DNA from: GCA-2748575 sp033722575
GTDB lineage: Bacteria > Pseudomonadota > Gammaproteobacteria > Pseudomonadales > Ketobacteraceae
Direction of reading: 5' to 3'
DNA: 18,050 nt
Assembly (NCBI GenBank): GCA_033722575.1
Contig: JAWVYU010000059.1
Span: 1 to 18,050, forward strand
Positions within the stretch are counted from its first letter, which is position 1. Every line of letters starts with the position of its first letter. Shown here in pieces: positions 5,940 through 13,538 of this stretch. The notes under the pieces were generated by a model, which saw nothing but the letters and a program-made list of their open reading frames with translations, did not search any database and had not been told where the DNA came from. Both the position numbers and the translations under genes were made by a program.

Positions 5940-7145
5940 CTATTTTTTGCTTGTTCCTTTGGGCTCTTTCGGCATACCAAGGCCGCGCTCTGCAATTATG
6001 TTGCGCTGGATTTCGTTGGTGCCACCGTAAATGGTGTCTGAACGGGTGAACAGGTACATGGACTGCAGCCTACCCAGCTGATAATCAGCACCCTCCAGTA
6101 TCTGGCTTTCCGGCCCCATCACATCCATGGCCAATTCCCCCAGGCTGCGGTGCCAGCTGGCCCAGAAAAGTTTATAGATCAGCGCCTCTTTTTGCAGGCT
6201 GCCGTCGCTGCCGCTCTGGCCGGACAGCATTCGCATGGAGTTGTAGCGCATGATTTTCAGTTCCGCATGGGCCTGGGCCAGACGCTGACGAATGGCAGGC
6301 TCCTGAGCGGCGCCATTTTCTTTGGCAACGCGGATGATTTCATTCAGTTCATTCTGGAACTGCATCTGCTGTCCCAGGGTGGACACGCCCCTCTCAAAGC
6401 CCAGCAAGCCCATGGCTACCTTCCAGCCGTCTCCCGGTTCGCCCACGATATCACCGGCATCACATTCGGCATCATCAAAAAACACTTCATTGAATTCGCT
6501 GGTGCCGGTGATCTGGGTAATAGGCCGCACTTCAATGCCCGGCTGATCCATTTTCACAAGGAAAAACCCCAGCCCCTTGTGAGCCACCGATTCCGGGTCT
6601 GTCCGGGCAATAACAAAACAGTAGTCCGCTGCATGGGCCAGGGAAGTCCACACCTTCTGGCCATTGAGAATCCACTTGCCGGCAGTAGCGTCGAAACGGG
6701 CTTTGGTTTTTACGTTGGCCAGGTCAGAGCCGGCACCAGGTTCCGAGTAGCCCTGGCACCAGAGTTCATCGCCTTTCACAATGCCGGGCAGGTATTTTTC
6801 TTTTTGCTGCGCGGATCCAAAGGCAATTAACGTGGGGCCAGTCAATCCTTCTCCGATATGACCCACACGCCCTGGCCCACCAGCACGGGCATACTCTTCG
6901 TTAAAAATGACCTGCTGCTCTATGCTGCACCCTCTGCCACCGTATGCCTTTGGCCAGCCAATGCAGGTCCAGCCACCCTGGGCCAGCTTCCTTTCCCAGG
7001 CATGGCGCTCTTCATGGAACATGTGTTCGTCGCCCGGACCGCCGCGAAACCGTATTTTTTCAAACTCCCCGCGCAGGTTGTCACTGAGCCAGTCGGCCAC
7101 TTCCTCGCGGAATTTTTCGTCTTCCGGGCTAAAGCTTAACTTCAT
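5940..7145 (-). CDS. fadE30: FadE30-type acyl-CoA dehydrogenase (HIP-CoA dehydrogenase)
   Basis: The 401-residue flavoprotein follows the acyl-CoA dehydrogenase plan: N-terminal helices, the FAD/substrate loop QGYSEPGAGSDLA (131-143), the NGQKVWTS strand (161-168) and the C-terminal YGGTNEIQRNIIAERGLG. The ITGTSEFNEVFFDDA and LGFERGVSTLGQQ blocks match M. tuberculosis FadE30 (Rv3560c) as remembered; that enzyme starts HIP-CoA beta-oxidation. The usual Glu of medium-chain dehydrogenases (YEGT) is Gly here, so the base is most likely Glu251 in FERG, as in isovaleryl-CoA dehydrogenase. It lacks the R-x-x-F-x-x-I FAD-binding segment found in the neighbouring subunit at 7161-8345, so the two may form an alpha2beta2 enzyme. 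GGAG about 6 nt upstream supports the ATG. Confidence 0.9.
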   Translation of the reverse strand: MKLSFSPEDEKFREEVADWLSDNLRGEFEKIRFRGGPGDEHMFHEERHAWERKLAQGGWTCIGWPKAYGGRGCSIEQQVIFNEEYARAGGPGRVGHIGEGLTGPTLIAFGSAQQKEKYLPGIVKGDELWCQGYSEPGAGSDLANVKTKARFDATAGKWILNGQKVWTSLAHAADYCFVIARTDPESVAHKGLGFFLVKMDQPGIEVRPITQITGTSEFNEVFFDDAECDAGDIVGEPGDGWKVAMGLLGFERGVSTLGQQMQFQNELNEIIRVAKENGAAQEPAIRQRLAQAHAELKIMRYNSMRMLSGQSGSDGSLQKEALIYKLFWASWHRSLGELAMDVMGPESQILEGADYQLGRLQSMYLFTRSDTIYGGTNEIQRNIIAERGLGMPKEPKGTSKK

Positions 7146-7160
7146 TTCTACTCCCCCACT

Positions 7161-8345
7161 TTAGTCCAGAAAAAGCTGCGCCAGTCGCTCCCGGTGCCAG
7201 GCGCCGTTACCAAGAAACTGTTCCGACGCCTTGGCCCTTTTAAAGTATAAATGCACATCGTATTCCCAGGTAAACCCCACCCCGCCATGCATCTGCAAGG
7301 CATCTGCCGCATTTCTGAAAAAGGCATCAGAGCAGTAGGACTTGGCAATGCTGGCGGCTTCGTCCAGTTCGTTTGCGAAGGGGTCTTGCGGATTGAACAG
7401 CGCTTCCTGGGCCACACACCCGGCATAATACACGGCGGAACGCGCCACTTCGGCCCGGGTCATCATATCAGCCGCTTTATGTTTGATAGCCTGGAAACTG
7501 GCAATGGTACGGTTGAACTGCACCCTTTCTTTGGCGTATTCCACGGCAATATCCAGTACCTGTTGTGCGCCGCCCATTTGTTCTGCTGCCAGAGCGATGG
7601 TGGCCAGGTCAAGAACCTTCGACAACAGTGGCCAGACATGGCCTTCGTTAACCATGACCGCATCCGCTGGCACTACGGCGTTATCCAGTGTTATCTCCGC
7701 CTGTTTACGGGTCTGGTCCATGCTGGGTAACCATTTCCTGGCAACGCCCGGTTGCGTTGCAGGTACAACAAACAGACTGATTCCATCGGTGCCCACGGTG
7801 TCCTTTTCTCGTGCCGCGATAATCAGCAAATCCGCGCTATGGCCATCAGGGACGTATCGCAGGCGGCCGTTAAGCACATACCCGCCCGCACCGTCGGCGA
7901 CTTTTTCATAAATCACGGTGACAGCGCCTGCACTCCAGTCGCCACCTTTTCTACCCGCGGCATCCCCGGTAAAAGCCAGGGTGGCTGTGGTGCCCTCACA
8001 GATTGCCGGTAAATAACGGGTTTTCTGAGCTTCGGTACCGGCCACCAGCAGCGCATTGGTGGCCAGGCAGACCGTAGCGTAAAAAGGCGAGCAGAACAGG
8101 TAGCGGCCCATTTGTTCCAGCATGGCCACCAGCTCAACATAGCCCAACCCCATGCCGCCATAGGTTTCCGGAATGTGAATTGCCTGCCAGTAAAGATCCG
8201 TACACACGCTTTGCCACAGCGCATTATCATAACCCTGCTCTGTGGCCATGGCCTTGCGCACTGCGTCGCTGGTGGATACCTCCTTTAAAAAGGCCACGGT
8301 GGTATCCTGTATCATTCTCTGCTCATCAGTAAATGCAAATTCCAT
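7161..8345 (-). CDS. Acyl-CoA dehydrogenase partner subunit adjacent to FadE30
   Basis: The 394-residue protein has the acyl-CoA dehydrogenase fold but a divergent middle domain (TGDAAGRKGGDW in place of SEPGAGSD). It carries the FAD-contacting segment around 274-285 (R274, F277, Q285 in RVQFNRTIASFQ) and ends with QMHGGVGFTWEYDVHLYFKRA. No catalytic Glu is found at the position used by either medium-chain or isovaleryl enzymes. In the steroid FadE heterotetramers one subunit brings the base and the other the flavin contacts, and this protein fits the second kind. It lies 15 bp upstream of fadE30 in transcription order, suggesting they are partners. GAGGT 5 nt before the ATG is a good ribosome site. 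Which mycobacterial FadE it matches best I cannot say. Confidence 0.87.
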   Translation of the reverse strand: MEFAFTDEQRMIQDTTVAFLKEVSTSDAVRKAMATEQGYDNALWQSVCTDLYWQAIHIPETYGGMGLGYVELVAMLEQMGRYLFCSPFYATVCLATNALLVAGTEAQKTRYLPAICEGTTATLAFTGDAAGRKGGDWSAGAVTVIYEKVADGAGGYVLNGRLRYVPDGHSADLLIIAAREKDTVGTDGISLFVVPATQPGVARKWLPSMDQTRKQAEITLDNAVVPADAVMVNEGHVWPLLSKVLDLATIALAAEQMGGAQQVLDIAVEYAKERVQFNRTIASFQAIKHKAADMMTRAEVARSAVYYAGCVAQEALFNPQDPFANELDEAASIAKSYCSDAFFRNAADALQMHGGVGFTWEYDVHLYFKRAKASEQFLGNGAWHRERLAQLFLD

Positions 8346-8381
8346 AAGGACCTCTACCCGCTATCCACCCTGCAATTGCTG

Positions 8382-9260
8382 TCAGGCACCGTACACTTTC
8401 TGTGGTGGCACTTCATCGGACAACAGCTGATCCACTGCTCCCCCGACCTCGCCGGGTTCCCAGCGTGCACCTTTATCAATACCTTTCGTGGAGCGCCAGC
8501 CATCGGCGATTGAAATCCTGCCACCTTCCACTTCAAACACCCTGCCGGTGACGATGCGGGAATCCGCGCTGCCCAGCCATACCACCAACGGAGCGACATT
8601 TGCCGGATCGTAATAGTCAAAGCCGTCGTCGGGTTTCTTCATCATGTCGCCGAACACGTCTTCTGTCATGCCGGTGCGCGCCGCCGGCGCCAGTGCGTTG
8701 GCAGTAATACCGTACCGGCCCAGCTCCGCGGCCTGATTCAAAGTCAGCGAAGCTATCCCGCCTTTGGCCGCCGCGTAGTTTGACTGACCGATGGAACCGT
8801 TCAGCCCGGCTCCGGATGATGTATTGATAATACGTGCGTTCACTTCTCTGCCTGATTTTTTCTGATCACGCCAGTAGTGCACCGCGTGACTGGAAATACA
8901 GAAGTGCCCTTTCAGGTGTACTGCTATCACCGTATCCCATTCAGCTTCGGTCATGGAGGCAAACATACGGTCCCGGCAGATACCTGCGTTATTCACCACA
9001 ACATGAAGGTCGCCATAGGTTTCAATAGCCTGTTTCACAGCATTTTCGGAATCGGCATAGCTGGTGATATCTGATGAGTTAACCACAGCCTCGCCGCCCG
9101 CTGCTTTAATGGCATCAACGGTTCCTTGTGCGGCAGATTCGTTAATATCATTTACCACGACTTTTGCGCCTTCTTCGGCAAATGCCCTGGCGTATGCTGC
9201 CCCCAGGCCACCACCTGCACCTGTAATGATCACAACCCGGTCTTTACAAATAGCTGACAT
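8382..9260 (-). CDS. Short-chain dehydrogenase of the Rv3548c type
   Basis: The 292-residue protein is an NAD-type SDR: TGAGGGLG (13-20), Asp38 ending strand 2, NNAG (90-93), the serine in NTSSGAG near 148-149, and Tyr162 with Lys166. A C-terminal extension beyond the Rossmann core contains WLGSADSRIVTGRVFEVEGG and GIDKGARW, and ends in VYGA. These features match M. tuberculosis Rv3548c, encoded near echA20, as remembered. The likely role is a beta-hydroxyacyl-CoA dehydrogenase step in degradation of HIP or its ring-opened products. It follows fadA6 by 53 bp. AGGA 8 nt upstream supports the ATG. The exact substrate is not established to my knowledge. Confidence 0.87.
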   Translation of the reverse strand: MSAICKDRVVIITGAGGGLGAAYARAFAEEGAKVVVNDINESAAQGTVDAIKAAGGEAVVNSSDITSYADSENAVKQAIETYGDLHVVVNNAGICRDRMFASMTEAEWDTVIAVHLKGHFCISSHAVHYWRDQKKSGREVNARIINTSSGAGLNGSIGQSNYAAAKGGIASLTLNQAAELGRYGITANALAPAARTGMTEDVFGDMMKKPDDGFDYYDPANVAPLVVWLGSADSRIVTGRVFEVEGGRISIADGWRSTKGIDKGARWEPGEVGGAVDQLLSDEVPPQKVYGA

Positions 9261-9313
9261 AATCCAATCCTGTCTTTTCTATATAACCTGTACGATGGCT
9301 GCCAACAGGCTGC

Positions 9314-10462
9314 CTATAACCGTTCAATGATAGTGACGTTGGCCTGGCCCCCGCCTTCACACATGGTCTGTAAACCGTAGCGCCCGCCGGTTCTTTCCAG
9401 CTCATGCAGCAATGTGGTCATCAGCTTGGTGCCGGTTGCACCCAGCGGGTGACCCAGCGCAATTGCGCCGCCATTCACATTGGTTCTGGCATGGTCGTAC
9501 CCCGTATCCTTCAACCATGCCATAGCCACCGAAGCGAATGCCTCGTTTATTTCGACTACATCAATATCGTCCAAGCGCATACCGGCTTTTTTCAAAGCGT
9601 ATTCGGTAGCGGGGATGGGAGCCGTCAGCATCCAGATGGGATCTGCGCCACGCACGGACATGTGGTGAATCCTGGCCCGGGGCGTCAGGTTGTAACGTTT
9701 CAATGCGGTTTCGGACACCAGTAGCATTCCTGAAGCACCGTCACAGGTTTGCGAAGAAACAGCCGCAGTAACCTTGTCGCAGCCGAACAGGTAATCCAGC
9801 TCCGCCATTTTTTCCAGGGTGGTCTGGCGCGGTGTTTCATCCATGTCCAGGCCTTCCAGGGGCACAATTTCCTGATTGAAGCGCCCTTCCCTGATGGCAT
9901 TCAGGGCACGGTTGTGTGACTCCAGCGCATAGGCTTCCAGCTGTTCACGTGTGAACCCCCATTTGTCGGCAATCATCTGGGCCGAGTTGAACTGGGTGGG
10001 TGGTACGTCGCCATACCGTTCCACCCAGCCTTTTGAGCCAGTGAAGGGGTCCGTGAAACCGAGCGGCTCGGCACAGGTCATGGCGGAGGAAATGGGGATC
10101 TGCGTCATGGTCTGGACGCCACCGGCAATTACCACATCCATGCAACCGGATTTAATGGCCTGCGCGGCAAAATGAACCGCCTGCTGGGATGAGCCGCACT
10201 GGCGATCCACAGTGGTACCTGGCACAGCGTCACTCAAACCGGCAGCGAGCCAGCAGGTTCTGGCGATATCTCCGGCCAGTGGGCCGATGGTATCGACACA
10301 GCCAAAAATAACGTCATCGTATTCTTCGTCAGGAATGCCGTTTCTTTCCACCAACCGTTTCAGCACATGGCCACCCAGATCGGCGCCATGAACATGGGCC
10401 AGGCCGCCCTTGCGGCGACCGGTGGGTGTTCGGACTGCATCCACAATATAGGCTTCTGCCAT
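9314..10462 (-). CDS. fadA6: FadA6-type 3-ketoacyl-CoA thiolase
   Basis: The 382-residue thiolase has Cys89 in QCGSSQQ, NEAFA, His338 in GHPLGATG and Cys368 in MCEGGGQANVTIIERL, so it is fully catalytic. The blocks VDRQCGSSQQA, AGGVQTMTQIPISSAM and GRYGLQTMCEGGG match M. tuberculosis FadA6 (Rv3556c) as remembered. FadA6 is placed at the end of HIP degradation, where a ring-opened beta-ketoacyl-CoA is cleaved toward propionyl- and succinyl-CoA. The ATG is preceded by an AGGGGAAG ribosome site. It is 14 bp downstream of the FadE32/33-type gene. Confidence 0.9.
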   Translation of the reverse strand: MAEAYIVDAVRTPTGRRKGGLAHVHGADLGGHVLKRLVERNGIPDEEYDDVIFGCVDTIGPLAGDIARTCWLAAGLSDAVPGTTVDRQCGSSQQAVHFAAQAIKSGCMDVVIAGGVQTMTQIPISSAMTCAEPLGFTDPFTGSKGWVERYGDVPPTQFNSAQMIADKWGFTREQLEAYALESHNRALNAIREGRFNQEIVPLEGLDMDETPRQTTLEKMAELDYLFGCDKVTAAVSSQTCDGASGMLLVSETALKRYNLTPRARIHHMSVRGADPIWMLTAPIPATEYALKKAGMRLDDIDVVEINEAFASVAMAWLKDTGYDHARTNVNGGAIALGHPLGATGTKLMTTLLHELERTGGRYGLQTMCEGGGQANVTIIERL

Positions 10463-10476
10463 GGTATCTTCCCCTT

Positions 10477-11544
10477 TTAAGCCAGTTGTTCACCAAAGGT
10501 TTTGTCGGCGCCGATTTTTGCATTCGGGTTCATCAGCCACTGGTGTAGACGATATTTGTGAAACCCCGGGTGACCCCAGAATTTATCCAGCGCCCAGGCC
10601 CGTTTCATCCAGATATGCAGATCGCATTCCCAGGTATAACCCATGGCGCCGTGGCACTGAATACTGTTTTTTGCCGCCAGAAGGGCTGCTTCACCGGTAG
10701 CGAGCTTGGCATGGGACACGGCAAAATCACCGTGTACCGGTTTTTCAGAAACCGTGTAGGCAGCGCGATGTAATACTGCCTTGGCAAACTCATTTTTCAC
10801 GGCGCAGTTTGCCATGTGGTGTTTAAGGGCCTGATAGCTGCCTATGGGTTTGCCGAACTGCTCTCTGTCAGCCGTGTACTGCACTGTCATGGCAACCATT
10901 TGTTCTGCCAGTCCCAGCAGCTGGGCGGCTGTGGCCACTGCCCCCCGGTTAAGGGTTGCGGCCAGCAGCTTGACACCGTTACTGCCATTGATCAGACGGG
11001 TCTCATCATTCGGTTGCCAGCTAACCGTAAACAGTTTTCTGGAGGGATCAACGCTTTCCTGCGGTGTCAGATCAACCTCGTTACGGTTCACCAGGTGAAT
11101 CTGTTCCCCCTGGGTCAGCAGCAGGTAATCGGCAATATGGGCGTCGCTCACCAGCTCGTTGGTTGCATGGCCTATAGCTACACGTGTTTCACCGCTGGCG
11201 ATTTTTTCCAACAGGGAAACACACCTTGGATCAACGTCAGCAAGGTCTTTCAACAGAGGCGTTACAATCATGGCGGTATCTACCAAAGGTTCCGGTAAAG
11301 CCACCCGGCCGCACTCCTGTGCGATCAGTGCAAAATCCAGTTCGCGCATGCCCAGACCGCCCTGTGCTTCCGGTACCATCATTGCGGTAAGCCCCAGCTC
11401 CACCATCTTGCGCCAGAGTTCGTCCGATCGGCCCGTGGGTGTGTCCCAGGACAGGCGGATCGCATCCGGCGTTACTTCGTTATGGAGAAAGTCCCTGATG
11501 GTTTCGGCAAACAGGCGCTGGTCTTCAGTAAAAGTAAAATCCAC
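10477..11544 (-). CDS. Acyl-CoA dehydrogenase partner subunit, FadE32/FadE33 type
   Basis: The start is GTG at 11544, with AGGAG exactly 8 nt upstream. The 355-residue protein begins MDFTFTEDQRLF and is shorter than usual dehydrogenases because the middle beta domain is trimmed. The FAD segment is present (R227, F230 and Q238 in REQFGKPIGSYQ), followed by QCHGAMGYTWECDLHIWMKRA. No Glu lies at the known catalytic positions. It therefore looks like the flavin-binding, non-catalytic half of an alpha2beta2 enzyme whose other half is the FadE31-type gene 11 bp upstream. Mycobacterial FadE31 has been reported to pair with FadE32 and FadE33; I cannot tell which this corresponds to. The reaction would be 2,3-desaturation of a ring-opened steroid acyl-CoA. 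Confidence 0.87.
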   Translation of the reverse strand: MDFTFTEDQRLFAETIRDFLHNEVTPDAIRLSWDTPTGRSDELWRKMVELGLTAMMVPEAQGGLGMRELDFALIAQECGRVALPEPLVDTAMIVTPLLKDLADVDPRCVSLLEKIASGETRVAIGHATNELVSDAHIADYLLLTQGEQIHLVNRNEVDLTPQESVDPSRKLFTVSWQPNDETRLINGSNGVKLLAATLNRGAVATAAQLLGLAEQMVAMTVQYTADREQFGKPIGSYQALKHHMANCAVKNEFAKAVLHRAAYTVSEKPVHGDFAVSHAKLATGEAALLAAKNSIQCHGAMGYTWECDLHIWMKRAWALDKFWGHPGFHKYRLHQWLMNPNAKIGADKTFGEQLA

Positions 11545-11552
11545 AGTGACTT

Positions 11553-11557
11553 CTCCT
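11553..11557 (-). promoter_or_regulatory. Ribosome binding site overlapping the fadE31 stop codon
   Basis: AGGAG for the GTG start at 11544 overlaps the TAG stop of fadE31 (11558-11556). This arrangement favours translational coupling and equal amounts of the two presumed partner subunits. Confidence 0.6.
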
Positions 11558-12719
11558 ACTTCCGTGGCATGCCAAGCATGCGTTCTGCAATAATATTGCG
11601 CTGTATTTCGTTAGTGCCAGCGTAAATAGGTCCGGACTGGGCAAACAGGAAGCCGTCGAGCCATTTGCCAACATCTCCCGCCGCGGAAGATCCGGGAAGC
11701 AACTCGGCTCTGGAGGCCAGTATCTGAATGGCCGTTTCGTGCATCAGCAAATCCAGCTCCGACCAGAAAATCTTGTTGGTGGAGGCTTCCGGGCCAATCT
11801 TGCCCCCTTTCATCAGGCGGCAGGCGGTCTGATAGGTGGCGAGCGCGTAGGCTTCCGCATCCATGAAGCATTTCACCACTTTGTCCTCAATGCTCAGGTC
11901 CAGAATATCGTTGCGGTGTGCGTTGTAGAGCGCCACCAGCCGCTTGGCGGTTTCCTGAAACCGGGCCGGGCTGCGCAGCATTAACCCCCGCTCGAAACCC
12001 GCCGTGGCCATGGCAATGTTCCACCCCTGACCTTCATCCCCAAGCCGATTGCTCACCGGTACCCGGACATCATCAAAAAAGATTTCCGCAAAACCCGGCA
12101 AACCATCCAGCTGGGGAATAGGCCGTACTGTGATACCGGGGGAATCCAGTGGTACAAGAATGAAGGACAGACCCTTGTGACGTTCGGAATCAGGATCGGT
12201 GCGAAAAATACAGAAGACCCAGTCGGCAAAAACCGCCCGGGTGGACCATACCTTCTGTCCGTTAAGAACATATTCATCACCGTCCCTGACGGCTTTGGCG
12301 CGGATGGCTGCCATATCGCTGCCCGCCCCCGGTTCCGACCACCCCTGTGCCCACATTTCCTCGCCCGCTGCCATACGGGTAATAAAGCGCTTTTTCTGTT
12401 CCGCTGTGCCGTATTCCATCAGGGTTGGCCCCAGCAGAAAAATACCGTTCTGGTTCACCCGCAATGGGGCTTTGGCCCGGTAGTATTCTTCCTCAAATAT
12501 CAGCCATTCCACCAGATTGCATCCCCGGCCGCCGTACTCCACAGGCCAGGTCACCATGCCCCAGTTACCCTCCGCCAGGGTTTTTTCCCACTGGCGATGC
12601 TGCTCAAAGCCTTCAGCAGTATCAAAACTTGCCAGCGGTTTGGCAGGCACATTGGCCTCCAGCCACTGCCTTGCCTCACTGCGAAAGGCGATCTGTTCCG
12701 GCGTATAATTCAAATCCAT
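11556..12719 (-). CDS. fadE31: FadE31-type acyl-CoA dehydrogenase, catalytic subunit
   Basis: The 387-residue protein has WAQGWSEPGAGSDMAA (123-138), LNGQKVWSTRA, FAEIFFDDV and the C-terminal IYAGTNEIQRNIIAERMLGMPR. The blocks YDNAEGF-like SFDTAEGFEQHRQWE and ERGLMLRSPARF match M. tuberculosis FadE31 (Rv3562) as remembered. The medium-chain catalytic Glu position is Ala (YAGT), so Glu243 in GFERG is the likely base. It lacks the R-x-x-F FAD segment, which its neighbour at 10477-11544 carries, fitting a shared active site. GAGG about 9 nt upstream supports the ATG. It lies 29 bp after echA20. Confidence 0.9.
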   Translation of the reverse strand: MDLNYTPEQIAFRSEARQWLEANVPAKPLASFDTAEGFEQHRQWEKTLAEGNWGMVTWPVEYGGRGCNLVEWLIFEEEYYRAKAPLRVNQNGIFLLGPTLMEYGTAEQKKRFITRMAAGEEMWAQGWSEPGAGSDMAAIRAKAVRDGDEYVLNGQKVWSTRAVFADWVFCIFRTDPDSERHKGLSFILVPLDSPGITVRPIPQLDGLPGFAEIFFDDVRVPVSNRLGDEGQGWNIAMATAGFERGLMLRSPARFQETAKRLVALYNAHRNDILDLSIEDKVVKCFMDAEAYALATYQTACRLMKGGKIGPEASTNKIFWSELDLLMHETAIQILASRAELLPGSSAAGDVGKWLDGFLFAQSGPIYAGTNEIQRNIIAERMLGMPRK

Positions 12720-12748
12720 ACTGTGGACCTCAACTCTGCATCATTAAA

Positions 12749-13525
12749 TCAGGCGCTGGCTTTTTTCGAAGATGCGGAGTCAAAAGCGGCGTCACGCTTT
12801 TCGACAAATGCATCTCTGGCTTCCTGGGAATCCTGTTCGGTATAGGCCTGAAGGGTGAACCCCTGTTCCCAGCGATATTTATCTTCCAGGTTGCCGTCCT
12901 CAATACCGGTTAAAGCTTCTTTGGCAAGGCGCACCATGGATGGGCTTTTTTCCGCAATCTTGCGGGCAATCTCAAGGGCTGTGTCACGCAGTGCCTCACG
13001 GGGTACCACCCGCTCAATGGCACCCAGGCGCCAGGCTTCCTGCGCATCAATAAATTCACCGGTGAAATACATGTAGCGCACTTTCTGGACCGGAAACATG
13101 CGCTGCAGGTGTGCACCGCCACCCATCGCGCCACGATCAATTTCAGGCACGCCAAAGCGGGCGCATTCAGAAGCCACAATAATATCCGCAGCCCCGGCCA
13201 CACCAATTCCGCCCCCCAGCACAAATCCGTGAAGCGCCACAATCACCGGCTTCGGGTTCAGATGAATTGATTTAAAGGTGTCATAATTCCCTTTATTCAC
13301 AGCGACTATTTTTGAACTGTCGGCCGCCAGCTCCTTGATATCGACACCGGCACAAAAGCCTTTCCCTTCTGCCCTGACAATAATCACCCGCACGGCATCG
13401 TTGCCGCCCAGGTTATCCAGCTCGCTGGAAATCGCAGCCCATTCAGTGGAATTGAAGGCATTCACCGGCGGCTTGTTAAAAACCAGTTCAGCAATGCCGT
13501 CGTGAATATGGGTTTCAAAGGCCAT
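12749..13525 (-). CDS. echA20: EchA20-type crotonase, D-ring hydrolase
   Basis: The 258-residue crotonase has the oxyanion-hole blocks FCAGVDIKE (57-65) and GGGIG (104-108), then FGVPEIDRGAMGGGAHLQRM, YRWEQGF and a C-terminal RDAFVEKRDAAF. These match M. tuberculosis EchA20 (Rv3550) as remembered; EchA20 hydrolyses the D ring of the bicyclic CoA ester HIEC-CoA to give COCHEA-CoA, the substrate of IpdAB. AGGAG just upstream of the ATG and beside the ipdC stop indicates close coupling to ipdC. Its position between ipdC and the FadE31 pair agrees with the reaction order. An ordinary enoyl-CoA hydratase is less likely given the context. Confidence 0.9.
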   Translation of the reverse strand: MAFETHIHDGIAELVFNKPPVNAFNSTEWAAISSELDNLGGNDAVRVIIVRAEGKGFCAGVDIKELAADSSKIVAVNKGNYDTFKSIHLNPKPVIVALHGFVLGGGIGVAGAADIIVASECARFGVPEIDRGAMGGGAHLQRMFPVQKVRYMYFTGEFIDAQEAWRLGAIERVVPREALRDTALEIARKIAEKSPSMVRLAKEALTGIEDGNLEDKYRWEQGFTLQAYTEQDSQEARDAFVEKRDAAFDSASSKKASA

Positions 13526-13538
13526 TGAGTCTCTCCTG

